DNA from: Thermanaeromonas toyohensis ToBE
GTDB lineage: Bacteria > Bacillota > DSM-521 > Neomoorellales > Neomoorellaceae
Reading direction: 5' to 3'
NCBI RefSeq assembly: GCF_900176005.1
Contig: NZ_LT838272.1
Span: 1,011,587-1,075,586, forward strand
Length of the DNA: 64,000 bases
Positions 8,155-16,913 of the stretch are shown here, one piece after another. The position numbers were made by a program, and so were the translations under genes. Positions within the stretch are counted from its first letter, which is position 1. Each line of letters opens with the position of its first letter. The notes under the pieces are model-generated. The model searched no databases. It had not been told where the DNA came from and saw only the letters and a program-made list of their open reading frames with translations.

Positions 8155-8658
8155 TTACCCGTGGGTACGCACATTTTCTGCACCGTGGTTTTTTAAAATG
8201 GTGGCTGCTTGTGCAGCCCGGTCTGCACTGCAGCGTACGGATACCAGTATTTTCCCTTGTTTTACATCCTCTTCATAACGCCGGCCTTCCGCTTCTGGGA
8301 TTCCCCAATCCAAGAGGCCGCCTGCTATGCCTCCTGTAGCGGCTCCAGAAAGCAGTCCAGCTATGGGGCCGGCAGCAACTAAGGGACCCAGACCAGGTAC
8401 TACTAAAGCTCCTGCACCGGCGGCAAGGCCCATTAGGCCACCCAGTACACCTCCGGTGGTAACACCTTCAGCGATACCAGTGTCGCCTCCCATGCCCATG
8501 GCCAACCCACCCTCATTACCTTCTCCTCCACCTTCCCCCCGTCCTCTATCCTTAGCCAAGATAGATATTTCCTTATCAAAACCCGCGCGGCGCAGGTCAT
8601 CCACCGCTTCTCTAGCTACCCGTTCGTTGCTGAAAACTCCTATTACTGTTTTAAGCAT
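8155..8658 (-). CDS. General stress protein (YflT-like) with glycine-zipper core
   Basis: 167 residues. Residues 1-35 (TVIGVFSNERVAREAVDDLR) and the last 35 (YEEDVKQGKILVSVRCSADR) resemble the two halves of the YflT/general-stress ferredoxin-like fold. Between them lies an inserted Gly/Ala-rich stretch of about 75 residues (GGVLGGLMGLAAGAGALV, GLLSGAATGGIAGGLLDWG) that resembles a glycine zipper and could insert in a membrane. GAGGAGG precedes ATG 8658; a GTG at 8661 is possible. Monocistronic. Function beyond the family name is unknown. Confidence 0.75.
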   Translation of the reverse strand: MLKTVIGVFSNERVAREAVDDLRRAGFDKEISILAKDRGRGEGGGEGNEGGLAMGMGGDTGIAEGVTTGGVLGGLMGLAAGAGALVVPGLGPLVAAGPIAGLLSGAATGGIAGGLLDWGIPEAEGRRYEEDVKQGKILVSVRCSADRAAQAATILKNHGAENVRTHG

Positions 8659-8838
8659 CACTTCTCGCCTCCTCGTTTACTTGATTGTAGCTTTGTTCTA
8701 ACAAGCTTATTATTTTCTTATAACCTTGTGGCTATACAAGGGCTCCATGATTTTAACAAATTACCAAGATCCTAAGCAGGAATTCGGTGCTTGTCGTTTA
8801 AAAAATTTTACTTAAAGCTTAAGAAGAAGGTGAGCTTT

Positions 8839-9975
8839 TTGGTTTTCGATGTAGTAGTTTGTGGAGCAGGACCCGCGGGGGCCACGGCAGCTAGGGAGCT
8901 TGCGCAGGCGGGCCTTAAAGTTTTGCTTTGTGAAAAAGATAAGATACCTCGCTATAAACCATGTGGAGGTGGGCTGACTAAGAAGGCCTGGGGGGAGCTA
9001 CCACCTGGCTGGGAGGCCCTAGTCGAAGATGTTGCTTGCCAGGTTATCTTCTACCATAGGGAAAAGCAACCATTGGAAGTTACTTTTGAAGGTCCAGTCG
9101 TCAAATTGATTATGCGAGATCGCCTTGATTTTTGGCTAGTGGAAAAGGCTTCCACTGCTGGGGCCGAAGTGCGGGATGGGTATAGGGTGGAAAGGATAGT
9201 AGAAGAAGAAGGGCAAGTAAGAATATATGCTGGACGGGAGAGCTTTAAAGCCCGGGTGATAATAGGAGCTGACGGAGCCCGGAGCCTGGTGGCACGCCAA
9301 CTTCCCTTTCGCCTGGCTCGAGCCTTAGGTATAGCCTTAGAATGCGAATTGCCAGTACCTGAGAGGATCTTAGATAAATACCGCCATTCTTTAGTATTAA
9401 GTTATGGAAACATACCAGGTGGTTACGCTTGGGTTTTTCCTAAAGCTACCCATCTTTCAGTGGGTATAGGTTCCTTTAACCGGCGAGTAAAAAATCTTAA
9501 ATCCCTTTTCCAGAAGTTTTGCCAGGGCTTGGAGTTACCATTGCAGCCAGGGATACGTTGCCGGGGAACCCTTATTCCTTCCGCTATTCCTGGAGAGGTT
9601 TCCTTAAATACCAGCAATGGATTGTTGGTGGGTGATGCGGCCGGTTTAGTAGATCCTTTTTCTGGTGAGGGCCTTTATTATGCTTTAAAAAGCGGGCGGT
9701 TGGCAGCAGCTACTGTTTTTTCTTTTTTCCAGGGAAGGGGAGAGTTAAGGGAGTATTCTAAAGCTATTAATTCCCAGTTATTACCCCACCTCCACTATGC
9801 CCACCGTATAGCTAGGGTAGTTTATGCTTTTACTCCTTTAATACACCGTCTGGTACTGGCCAATAGAGAGGTAGCTCGCCGGCTTGTGGAGGTGCTCTGT
9901 GGGGCCCGGACTTATCCTGAGTTGTGGGAGTATCTATACGCTAGGTACCGGATTTTTCAAAGGAACTTTTTCTGA
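8839..9975 (+). CDS. Geranylgeranyl-reductase-family FAD oxidoreductase
   Basis: 378 residues from TTG 8839, which is preceded by GAAGGTGAG; GTG 8830 and TTG 8791 are other options. FAD-binding VVCGAGPAGATAARELAQAG opens the protein. YKPCGGGLTKKA is the substrate-side family motif, and GDAAGLVDPFSGEGLYYAL is the second FAD-contact motif. Family members saturate double bonds of polyprenyl lipids or related substrates; here menaquinone side chain or another isoprenoid is possible but unproven. It stands alone between oppositely oriented genes. Confidence 0.8.
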   Translation: MVFDVVVCGAGPAGATAARELAQAGLKVLLCEKDKIPRYKPCGGGLTKKAWGELPPGWEALVEDVACQVIFYHREKQPLEVTFEGPVVKLIMRDRLDFWLVEKASTAGAEVRDGYRVERIVEEEGQVRIYAGRESFKARVIIGADGARSLVARQLPFRLARALGIALECELPVPERILDKYRHSLVLSYGNIPGGYAWVFPKATHLSVGIGSFNRRVKNLKSLFQKFCQGLELPLQPGIRCRGTLIPSAIPGEVSLNTSNGLLVGDAAGLVDPFSGEGLYYALKSGRLAAATVFSFFQGRGELREYSKAINSQLLPHLHYAHRIARVVYAFTPLIHRLVLANREVARRLVEVLCGARTYPELWEYLYARYRIFQRNFF

Positions 9976-10045
9976 TTGGAAATGAGCGTTATGGTAGACC
10001 AGCTGATTTTCAAAGAAGGGAGTGGGGAGATAGAATTAATGGTAA

Positions 10046-10963
10046 CTAGTCGGGTACGAGCCAGGTTAAAAATGCAGACAGAGGTTTAAGGAGACCAAGG
10101 GCAACAAGAGAGGACAAAAGATTAAAAAGGGTGTGGAAGTGGGCTACCTGCCGGGCTGGATTGGGGGAAGCAAGGGAAAGTAAAGGTGCAACGGTATATA
10201 AAAAAGGGAGAACTATTAAAGCTCCAGCGACGTTGATTAAGAGATTGGCTAATGCTGTGCGCTGGGCTGCGCGCGAGGAAAATAGGGCAGCCACTAAAGC
10301 CGTGCTGCAGGTACCGATGTTGGCCCCTAGGACTATGCTTAAGGCTCCGGGTAAAGGCACCACTCCTTGAGCGGTTAGTACCATGGCTATTCCTGTCATA
10401 GCGCTACTGGAATGGAGAAGGGCGGTAAAGGCTGTCCCTACCAGAAGGGCTTGCCAGGGGGAGTTACTTGCTGCGGTTAAAAACCCAGGTAACACTGCGC
10501 TATCCCTTAAGGGTGTGGAAGCGCTAGACATAAGAGAAAGAGCATAAAAGATAAGCCCACAGCCCCATAAACTTAAGCCTACTGCTCGGGAGGGGCGGGG
10601 TATAAGAAAAAGTGTTCCCAAGATGATGGCTGGCCAGGCCAGGGCTTGTAGGTCAAAGGCTAGGAGCTGGACGGTAAGGCAAGTTCCTACATTGGCACCC
10701 AGGATCAGGCTTAAACCTTGATAAAAGGAGATGGCTTTGCTATCTACCATCCCCACAGTCAATACAGTGGTAGCTGTGCTGGATTGTACCAAGGCCGTGG
10801 CTAAAGCACCCCAGATAAAACCCTTCCAAGGGGTATGGGTAGCCTGGCGCAAGAACCTTTCTAGGCGGCTATGACTTAAAGCCATAAGACCAGAGCGTAA
10901 TAAATACACTCCGAGCAAGAGTATCCCTATACCCATGGTGAACCAGAAGAGTATTGCCCCCAT
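10046..10963 (-). CDS. Na/Pi cotransporter family membrane protein
   Basis: 305 residues, almost entirely hydrophobic, with the two inverted-repeat QSSTAT / HSSSAMT motifs (ALVQSSTATTVLTVGMVDS and ALLHSSSAMTGIAMVLTAQG) and LGANVGTC / LGANIGTC pairs that define the PF02690 family. The C-terminal PhoU-like domain found in many members is absent. GGAGG ends 6 bases before ATG 10963; ATG 10969 would be too close. Probably imports phosphate with sodium; direction and substrate are inferred from the family. Confidence 0.85.
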   Translation of the reverse strand: MGAILFWFTMGIGILLLGVYLLRSGLMALSHSRLERFLRQATHTPWKGFIWGALATALVQSSTATTVLTVGMVDSKAISFYQGLSLILGANVGTCLTVQLLAFDLQALAWPAIILGTLFLIPRPSRAVGLSLWGCGLIFYALSLMSSASTPLRDSAVLPGFLTAASNSPWQALLVGTAFTALLHSSSAMTGIAMVLTAQGVVPLPGALSIVLGANIGTCSTALVAALFSSRAAQRTALANLLINVAGALIVLPFLYTVAPLLSLASPNPARQVAHFHTLFNLLSSLVALGLLKPLSAFLTWLVPD

Positions 10964-11114
10964 GGCCATCCTCCTACGGTAGTTCCCTAACCGTACAAGA
11001 CTCTACGGCAGATTTTTTTGTTTTAGACCTAGACTTTTTGTGAAGCCAAGAGGATTTTAAGACTTAAAGGAGAAATAAAAGTTACAGTTTGGATTTGCAA
11101 AAGAGGTGAAAGGT

Positions 11115-11687
11115 ATGGAACCCCGGGAGTTGGCGGCTGCGCTGGCTCAAAATAGGGATTTACTTAAGCGTGTAGAAGAAAAGAGCGGTGTGGACATAAA
11201 GAATTGCTATCAATGTGGCAAATGTTCAGCGGGGTGCCCCATGGCCTTTGCCATGGATTATACCCCCCGGCAGATAATACGTTTGCTGCAGTTGGGCTTT
11301 ATCGATGAAGCCTTAAAAAGCCGGACCATTTGGATATGCGCACATTGCCAGGCCTGTTATACCCGTTGCCCCCGGGAAGTGGACTTACCGCGGCTTATGG
11401 AGGCCTTACGACAGGAGGCCGCCCAGGGCGGTCTGGTGACGGATAAGAAGGTACACCTCTTTGACCGGGCCTTCTTAAGTTCTGTGGAACGTTACGGAAG
11501 GGTGCACGAGATGGGGCTTATGGTTCAGTTTAACCTGCAATCTGGCCAGATTTTTAAAGATGTAGCACTTGCGCCCCCTCTGTTTTTAAACGGTAAGATA
11601 AACCCCTTCCCTACCCGGATCAAAGATGAAGGTGCTATTAGAGCTATTTTTCAGCGGGTGCGATCCCGAGGAGGTGATGGGCATTGA
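11115..11687 (+). CDS. hdrC: Heterodisulfide-reductase subunit C-like iron-sulfur protein
   Basis: 190 residues. Two [4Fe-4S] motifs, CYQCGKCSAGCP (about residues 32-43) and CAHCQACYTRCP (about 75-86), bring electrons from HdrA to HdrB. No membrane segment is present, so the complex is cytosolic. AGAGGTGAAAGG precedes ATG 11115; a GTG at 11106 lies within that site. First gene of an eight-gene operon; it overlaps hdrB by 4 bases. Confidence 0.9.
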   Translation: MEPRELAAALAQNRDLLKRVEEKSGVDIKNCYQCGKCSAGCPMAFAMDYTPRQIIRLLQLGFIDEALKSRTIWICAHCQACYTRCPREVDLPRLMEALRQEAAQGGLVTDKKVHLFDRAFLSSVERYGRVHEMGLMVQFNLQSGQIFKDVALAPPLFLNGKINPFPTRIKDEGAIRAIFQRVRSRGGDGH

Positions 11688-12583
11688 AATACGCCTATTA
11701 CCCTGGGTGCTCCCTCCACGCTACGGCAGTAGAATATGATACTTCTGCCAAGGTGGTGGCCAAGCACCTGGGTGTTGAGTTATGGGAGATTCCAGAATGG
11801 AACTGTTGTGGGGCTTCAGCGGCCCATAATACCGATCATCTCTTAGCCCTCGCCCTTCCAGCCAGAAATCTGGCTCTGGCTGAAAGGGAGGGCCTGGATG
11901 TGGCTGTCCCTTGCGCTGCTTGTTTTAACCGGCTTAAAGCGGCCCAGGCGGCGGTGCGCGGATCCGAAGAGATGCGCAACACCATAAAGGAGATAATCGG
12001 AATGGATTACCAGGGGCAGGGGGAAGTGCGGGCCTTCCTGGACGTAGTAGTAAATGTAGTGGGCTTGGCCAAGATCCGCGATTTAGTTACCCGGCCGCTG
12101 ACAGGTCTTAAAGTGGCGGCCTATTACGGTTGCCTCCTGGTCCGGCCACCGAAGCTTACAGCCTTCGATGATCCTGAAGATCCCCAAACCATGGACCGTC
12201 TGGTGGAAGCCTTAGGTGGTACGCCGGTGTCGTGGGCTTTTAAGACTGAATGCTGCAGTGCTAGTCTCGCTACTTCCCGGACGGATATAGGGCTTTTGCC
12301 CATCTTCCGTATCTTAAGGCAGGCCAAAGCTGCTGGCGCAGACTGCGTAGCTGTAGCTTGTCCTTTATGCTTCCTTAATTTAGATATGCGACAAGCAGAG
12401 GTCCAGCGCCGCTTTCGGGAGGAACTTGGTCTCCCTATATTCTACTTTACTGAACTTATGGGAATAGCCTTGGGTTATGCACCTAGGGATCTAGGGTTAC
12501 CTAAACATTTTGTTAATCCGTTACCTTTATTGGAAGCTAAGGAGATTTTACGGCATCCTGCCACAAGGAGGGAGACAGCTTGA
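11684..12583 (+). CDS. hdrB: Heterodisulfide-reductase subunit B-like, two CCG domains
   Basis: 299 residues from TTG 11684, overlapping hdrC, with GGAGGTGAT upstream. Two cysteine-rich CCG domains are complete: YYPGCS...NCCGASAAH...CAACF and YYGCLLVRPP...ECCSASLATS...CPLCFLNLD. In methanogen HdrB these hold two non-cubane iron-sulfur clusters that split a disulfide. The natural disulfide here is unknown; no DsrC or coenzyme M/B gene is in the window. It overlaps hdrA by 4 bases (TTGA). Confidence 0.9.
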   Translation: MKYAYYPGCSLHATAVEYDTSAKVVAKHLGVELWEIPEWNCCGASAAHNTDHLLALALPARNLALAEREGLDVAVPCAACFNRLKAAQAAVRGSEEMRNTIKEIIGMDYQGQGEVRAFLDVVVNVVGLAKIRDLVTRPLTGLKVAAYYGCLLVRPPKLTAFDDPEDPQTMDRLVEALGGTPVSWAFKTECCSASLATSRTDIGLLPIFRILRQAKAAGADCVAVACPLCFLNLDMRQAEVQRRFREELGLPIFYFTELMGIALGYAPRDLGLPKHFVNPLPLLEAKEILRHPATRRETA

Positions 12584-14562
12584 AACGCGTAGGAGTCTTT
12601 GTCTGCCACTGTGGAACGAATATCGCCTCGGTGGTGGATGTTAAACGGGTAGCAGAGGCGGCCCGGGGTTTTCCTGGGGTAGTCTTTGCTACTGATTACC
12701 AGTATATGTGTTCCGATCCTGGGCAGGAGCTTATACGCAAGAGCATTAAGGATCAACGCTTGAACCGCGTGGTGGTAGCTTCTTGCTCACCTAGGCTTCA
12801 TGAGCCCACCTTCCGTAAGACCCTGGAAAGCGCAGGGCTCAATCCTTACCTTCTAGAAATGGCTAATATCCGTGAACAGTGTGCCTGGGTTCATGCTAAG
12901 GACAAGGAAGGTGCTACAGCTAAAGCCATAGAGCTGGTACGCATAGCTGTAGCTAAGGCCTCCCTTAATTCTCCTCTTAAGCCCAGTACTATTCCCATTA
13001 CCAAGCGAGCCCTGGTCATAGGAGCTGGCATAGCCGGTATGCAGGCGGCCTTGGATATTGCTGATGCAGGGTATGAGGTAGTTCTGCTAGACCGGGAGCC
13101 TACCATAGGGGGGAATATGGTTAAACTGGATAAGACTTTCCCCACCTTAGACTGTTCAGCCTGAATAAGCACACCTAAGATGGTTGCTGCGGCGCAGCAC
13201 CCTCAAATTCAAGTAATGACCTATGCAGAGGTAGAACAGGTATCCGGTTATGTGGGTAATTTCCAAGTAACCATTCGTAAGAAAGCCCGGATGGTAGATG
13301 CTACTAAGTGTACCGGTTGCGGTACCTGCTGGGAGAAATGTCCTACGAAGGTGGATAGCGAGTTTGACTTGGGGTTGGGTAAGCGCAAGGCTATATATGT
13401 ACCCTTCCCCCAAGCTGTTCCCGCAGTACCGGTCATCGACAAAGAGCACTGCCGCCAGTTTACTAAGGGCAAGTGTGGCATATGCCAGAAGGTTTGCCCA
13501 ACTAAGGCTGTAGACTATGAGCAGCAGGACGAAATTATTACTGAAAACTTCGGGGCTATTGTAGTGGCTACGGGTTATGAACTTTTCCCTTGGGAGCAAG
13601 TATATGGAGAGTACGGTTATGGCCGTTACCCAGATGTTATCACTAGTATGCATTTTGAGCGCATGAACAGCGCTTCCGGCCCGACGGGTGGCAAGATCAT
13701 ACGACCCTCAGATGGAAAGGAGCCCCAAACTGTAGTATTTATCAAATGTGTGGGTTCCCGGGATGAGGCTAAGGGCAAAAGTTATTGTTCCCGTGCCTGT
13801 TGTATGTACACGGCTAAACACGCTCATCAGGTGTTAGAGAAAATACCAGATGCGCAGGCTATTGTATTCTATATGGACGTCCGTACCCCGGGTAAAGCTT
13901 ACGAAGAATTCTATTCTCGGACTGTCCATGAAGGTGCAGTATACGTTCGAGGACGAGTAAGCCGGATCTACCAGGAGGGGGATAAACTTATAGTTTGCGC
14001 CGAGGATACTCTCCTGGGTAGGCAGGTGACGGTAGCCGCTGATCTGGTGGTCCTGGCCACAGCTATGGTACCTAGCCGTGGTTGGGAGGAGTTGGCCAAG
14101 ATGTTAGGGCTGGCCACGGATAAGGATGGCTTTTTCCAAGAAGCCCATCCCAAACTGCGGCCAGTGGAGACCTACACAGCAGGAGTATTCTTAGCGGGGG
14201 CCTGCCAGGGACCTAAAGATATCCCGGATACAGTGGCCCAGGCTAGCGGTGCCGCAGTAAAAGTATGCCAACTTTTGAGCAAAGATGAAATGGCTACCGA
14301 TCCCATGACATCTACAGTGGATGAGAGTTTGTGCTCTGGTTGTGGTCTGTGTCAGCCTATCTGCCCCTACAAGGCCATTGAAATGAAAACCATTACCGAG
14401 CGAGTAGCCGGTAAAACCATAACCCGCCAGGTAGCTAGCGTTAATATAGGGTTATGCCAAGGTTGCGGTGCCTGCACTGTTGTGTGCAGGTCCAGTGCCT
14501 TGAATTTGCGCGGCTTCAGTAATGAGCAGATATTAGCGGAGGTGGATGCAGCATGTCTGTAA
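12580..14562 (+). CDS. hdrA: Electron-bifurcating HdrA, selenocysteine at residue 195
   Basis: 660 residues if TGA 13162-13164 is read as selenocysteine. The order is: an N-terminal domain ([20 protein letters not shown]); FAD-binding thioredoxin-reductase fold ([20 protein letters not shown], about 146-165); an inserted ferredoxin ([12 protein letters not shown] near 244, CGICQKVCP near 299); and a C-terminal two-cluster ferredoxin ([12 protein letters not shown] near 585, [11 protein letters not shown] near 626). The TGA interrupts TLDCSA-U-ISTPKM, where relatives have Cys. Both sides keep one frame and full family length, so this is not decay. FAD in this subunit splits electron pairs in the known Hdr complexes. 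TTG start with AAGGAGGGAG upstream; overlaps flxD by 10 bases. Confidence 0.92.
13162..13201 (+). promoter_or_regulatory. UGA selenocysteine codon and SECIS-like hairpin in hdrA
   Basis: TGA at 13162-13164, then a hairpin at 13182-13201. Stem bases 13182-13190 pair with 13194-13201, leaving U13184 bulged and a GGC loop. The outline GGUUGC...GCACC with one bulged U and G residues in the loop copies the Escherichia coli fdhF SECIS core. The distance from UGA to the stem is 17 bases, as expected for a bacterial SECIS, which must lie inside the coding region. Selenocysteine reading also requires SelB and tRNA-Sec genes elsewhere in the genome. Confidence 0.85.
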
Positions 14563-14990
14563 ATCAGGAAGCCAGCTGTTGGGAGCCTAAAATAATTGCT
14601 TTTTGCTGCCACTGGTGTGCCTATGCTGGGGCGGATCTGGCTGGGCTAAATCGCCTATCCTATCCAGCCAACGTCCGCATTATACGGGTACCTTGTTCTG
14701 GGAGGGTGAATCCCCAATTTGTTCTCCGCGCTTTCCAGCGCGGGGCGGATGGTGTATTAGTAGCTGGCTGACACCCTGGCGACTGCCACTATGTTAGTGG
14801 CAATTATCATGCCCGTCGGCGTTTGCTTGTGCTAGAACGGATGTTAGAGTTTATAGGTATTGAACCAGCTCGTTTCAAAGTGCGCTGGGTTTCGGGTTCG
14901 GAAGGCCCTCGCTTTGCAGAAATAATTACCCAGATGACCGAGGAGATCCGGGCTTTAGGGCCCAATAGGAAGTTGAGGGATGCGGTATGA
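14553..14990 (+). CDS. flxD: FlxD/MvhD-like subunit, selenocysteine at residue 73
   Basis: 145 residues if TGA 14769-14771 is selenocysteine. MvhD-family proteins carry a [2Fe-2S] cluster and pass electrons into HdrA. Visible motifs: [15 protein letters not shown] (Cys18, 19, 22), PCSGRVNP (Cys48) and [18 protein letters not shown] (Sec73, Cys78), where relatives have CHPGDCH. The frame continues for 72 codons past the TGA through [15 protein letters not shown] to the normal family end. GGAGGTGG precedes ATG 14553. It overlaps hdrA by 10 bases and flxC by 4 (ATGA). Confidence 0.92.
14769..14802 (+). promoter_or_regulatory. UGA selenocysteine codon and SECIS-like hairpin in flxD
   Basis: TGA at 14769-14771 is followed after 12 bases by an uninterrupted 8-bp stem: TGCCACTA (14784-14791) pairs with TAGTGGCA (14795-14802), loop TGT. 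Position and size suit a bacterial SECIS. Unlike the hdrA element it has no bulged U and only one loop G, so the two hairpins are not copies of one another. Confidence 0.8.
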
Positions 14991-15892
14991 ACGAGATTAC
15001 CGAAAGGATGCGGGTACGGGCACAGGAACTTCTTAAAAAGGGCGAAGTTCAATGGGTTATCGGTTGGGAAAAGGGATCCTTGTGGTATCATTCCTCCCCG
15101 GTTTTCATCCGCCGGCCGGAAGAAGTGGGTCGCTTAATCTGGGATGATTTTTGTGCCAACAATCTGGCTAAATACTTGTTAGATTTTACCCAGTTAGAAG
15201 GAAAGGTAGCCTTATTCTTAAAAGGGTGCGATGCAAAAGGTGTAAACCGGCTCCTGCAGGATCAGCAAATAGAAAGGGAGAAAGTATATCTTATTGGTAT
15301 CACCTGCCCAGGGGTAAGGGATAGTCGTCAGGCTAAAGGGAAGGGCCCGGAAGCTTTAGAAAGTATTCCCCTAGAAGAAAGATGCACTTTTTGCACCCAT
15401 CCCGAACCTGTAATTTACGATGAGCTTATCGATACAGGAGAGAAGTTGCCGGGCCGGGGGGAAGGGGAACCTCAAGCTCGTTTTGCTGAAGTTATGCGCT
15501 TGTCGGCCTTAAATCCCGATGAGCGTTATGAGTTCTGGGCAAGGCAGTATGAAAGGTGTCTCCGCTGTTATGCTTGCCGTAATGTATGCCCGGCCTGTAA
15601 CTGTCGGGAGTGCATCTTTGATCGCTCACAATCCGGTTGGTGCAGCAAGCGCATTTTAAGAAGCGAAAACGAATTTTATGGTTTAACCCGGGCCTTGCAC
15701 GTGGCGGGCCGTTGCATTGAATGTGGAGAATGCGAACGGGCATGCCCAGTAGGGATCCCTATCATGAGCTTGCACAGGAAGATAATTAAAGACCTTAACG
15801 AGCTATTCGGGCCTTATGAGGCTGGCCTGGATACGGAAACTCCGCCGCCTCTGGGTACCTACCGGGTAGAGGATCCTGATTACTTCTTATAA
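14987..15892 (+). CDS. flxC: FlxC-like iron-sulfur subunit
   Basis: 301 residues. The N-terminal half (WVIGWEKGSLWYHSSPVFIR, LFLKGCDAKGVNRLLQDQ, IGITCPGV) resembles the FrhB-like fold of several ferredoxin-linked subunits. The C-terminal half has two cluster motifs: CLRCYACRNVCPAC and CIECGECERACPVG. An extra ERCTFCTHPEP cysteine pair lies between them. In FlxABCD-HdrABC complexes FlxC carries electrons between the NADH-oxidising module and FlxD/HdrA. ATGA overlap with flxD. The name rests on operon order and domain content. Confidence 0.8.
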   Translation: MNEITERMRVRAQELLKKGEVQWVIGWEKGSLWYHSSPVFIRRPEEVGRLIWDDFCANNLAKYLLDFTQLEGKVALFLKGCDAKGVNRLLQDQQIEREKVYLIGITCPGVRDSRQAKGKGPEALESIPLEERCTFCTHPEPVIYDELIDTGEKLPGRGEGEPQARFAEVMRLSALNPDERYEFWARQYERCLRCYACRNVCPACNCRECIFDRSQSGWCSKRILRSENEFYGLTRALHVAGRCIECGECERACPVGIPIMSLHRKIIKDLNELFGPYEAGLDTETPPPLGTYRVEDPDYFL

Positions 15893-15908
15893 AAGGGAGG
15901 TGCTGAGA

Positions 15909-16913
15909 ATGTTAAAGATTAGGCGGGATAAATTGCCTCAAGTTTTATCAATATGGTCGGAGGGGGCTACGGTCTATATTCCTCAAGAAGCGGATGGCAT
16001 CAGCACCTTCCGCCCCTGGACTGGGCAGACAGAAGTTAATTTTAAGCCGGGAAGCACAGTTGTACCGCCTAAAGAGTTATTTTTCTTACGGACAGAAGAA
16101 ATGTACCGGTACCGCGTAGAAGGCCAGGCAGCCTTCCTAGAGGAACTTCCTCCCCCCCAAGAAAAACGAGTATTGGTGGGGGTCCGCTCTTGTGATGCCC
16201 GGAGTTTCTTACTCCTAGATGAGGTTTTCTTAACTAAAGGTTATATAGATGAATTTTACCATAAGCGGCGGGAGAACACCTTGATAGTGGCCCTAGCCTG
16301 TCGGGAACCTCTAGACACTTGCTTCTGCACCTCCCTAGGGGTAGATCCTGGCCGGGCTGAAGGGGTGGATATTCAAGCCTGGGAAGGAGAAGATGGCTTT
16401 CTTTTAGAAGCCACCAGCGAGACGGGAAGGTCGTTGCTGGAAAAGGTGAGGGGTCTCTTGGTAGAAACGTCCGAGGAAGTTCCTGCTGGTGTCCGTCCTC
16501 GCCTCGAGGTGGAGTTAGAAGGGGTTACGGAGAAGCTGCAAAGGATGTTCGAGCATCCCTTCTGGGATGACCTATGGCATAAGTGCGTAGGTTGTGCAGC
16601 CTGTACCTTCCTTTGCCCTACCTGCCATTGTTTTGATATCCAGAGCGAAAATAGGGGTAACTGGGGCTTTAAGTTCAGATGTTGGGATTCGTGCATGTTT
16701 CCAGAGTATACCCGTATGGCTGGCGGCCATAACCCCCGGCCCACAAGAAAAGAAAGGGTACGCAATCGCATTTTACACAAACTCCAGTATTTCCCTGAAC
16801 GTTATGGCAAGTTAGGTTGTGTAGGTTGCGGTCGCTGCTTGGACCGCTGCCCAGTGCATATGGATATAACGAAAATAATCCAGGCCATAAAGGAGGTGGC
16901 CTTGGATGGCTGA
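15909..16913 (+). CDS. flxB: FlxB-like iron-sulfur subunit (AsrA/HydB-type)
   Basis: 334 residues from ATG 15909, six bases after GGGAGGTG. N-terminal region (VLVGVRSCDARSFLLLDEVF, ALACREPLDTCFCTSLG) matches the AsrA-type domain. Two [4Fe-4S] motifs follow: CVGCAACTFLCPTC and CVGCGRCLDRCPVH. It should link the FAD of FlxA to FlxC. A GTG at 15900 is inside the ribosome-binding site. It overlaps flxA by 8 bases. Confidence 0.82.
   Translation: MLKIRRDKLPQVLSIWSEGATVYIPQEADGISTFRPWTGQTEVNFKPGSTVVPPKELFFLRTEEMYRYRVEGQAAFLEELPPPQEKRVLVGVRSCDARSFLLLDEVFLTKGYIDEFYHKRRENTLIVALACREPLDTCFCTSLGVDPGRAEGVDIQAWEGEDGFLLEATSETGRSLLEKVRGLLVETSEEVPAGVRPRLEVELEGVTEKLQRMFEHPFWDDLWHKCVGCAACTFLCPTCHCFDIQSENRGNWGFKFRCWDSCMFPEYTRMAGGHNPRPTRKERVRNRILHKLQYFPERYGKLGCVGCGRCLDRCPVHMDITKIIQAIKEVALDG

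Noticed and set aside
13156-13653. 165-codon minus-strand frame opposite the hdrA selenocysteine site
   Set aside because: No recognisable motif and no ribosome site; it mirrors codon bias of hdrA.
12580-14562. hdrA could be a pseudogene or two separate genes split by TGA
   Set aside because: The frame is unshifted, both sides are conserved in length and motifs, the TGA replaces a conserved Cys, and a SECIS-like hairpin follows. The same occurs in flxD next door.
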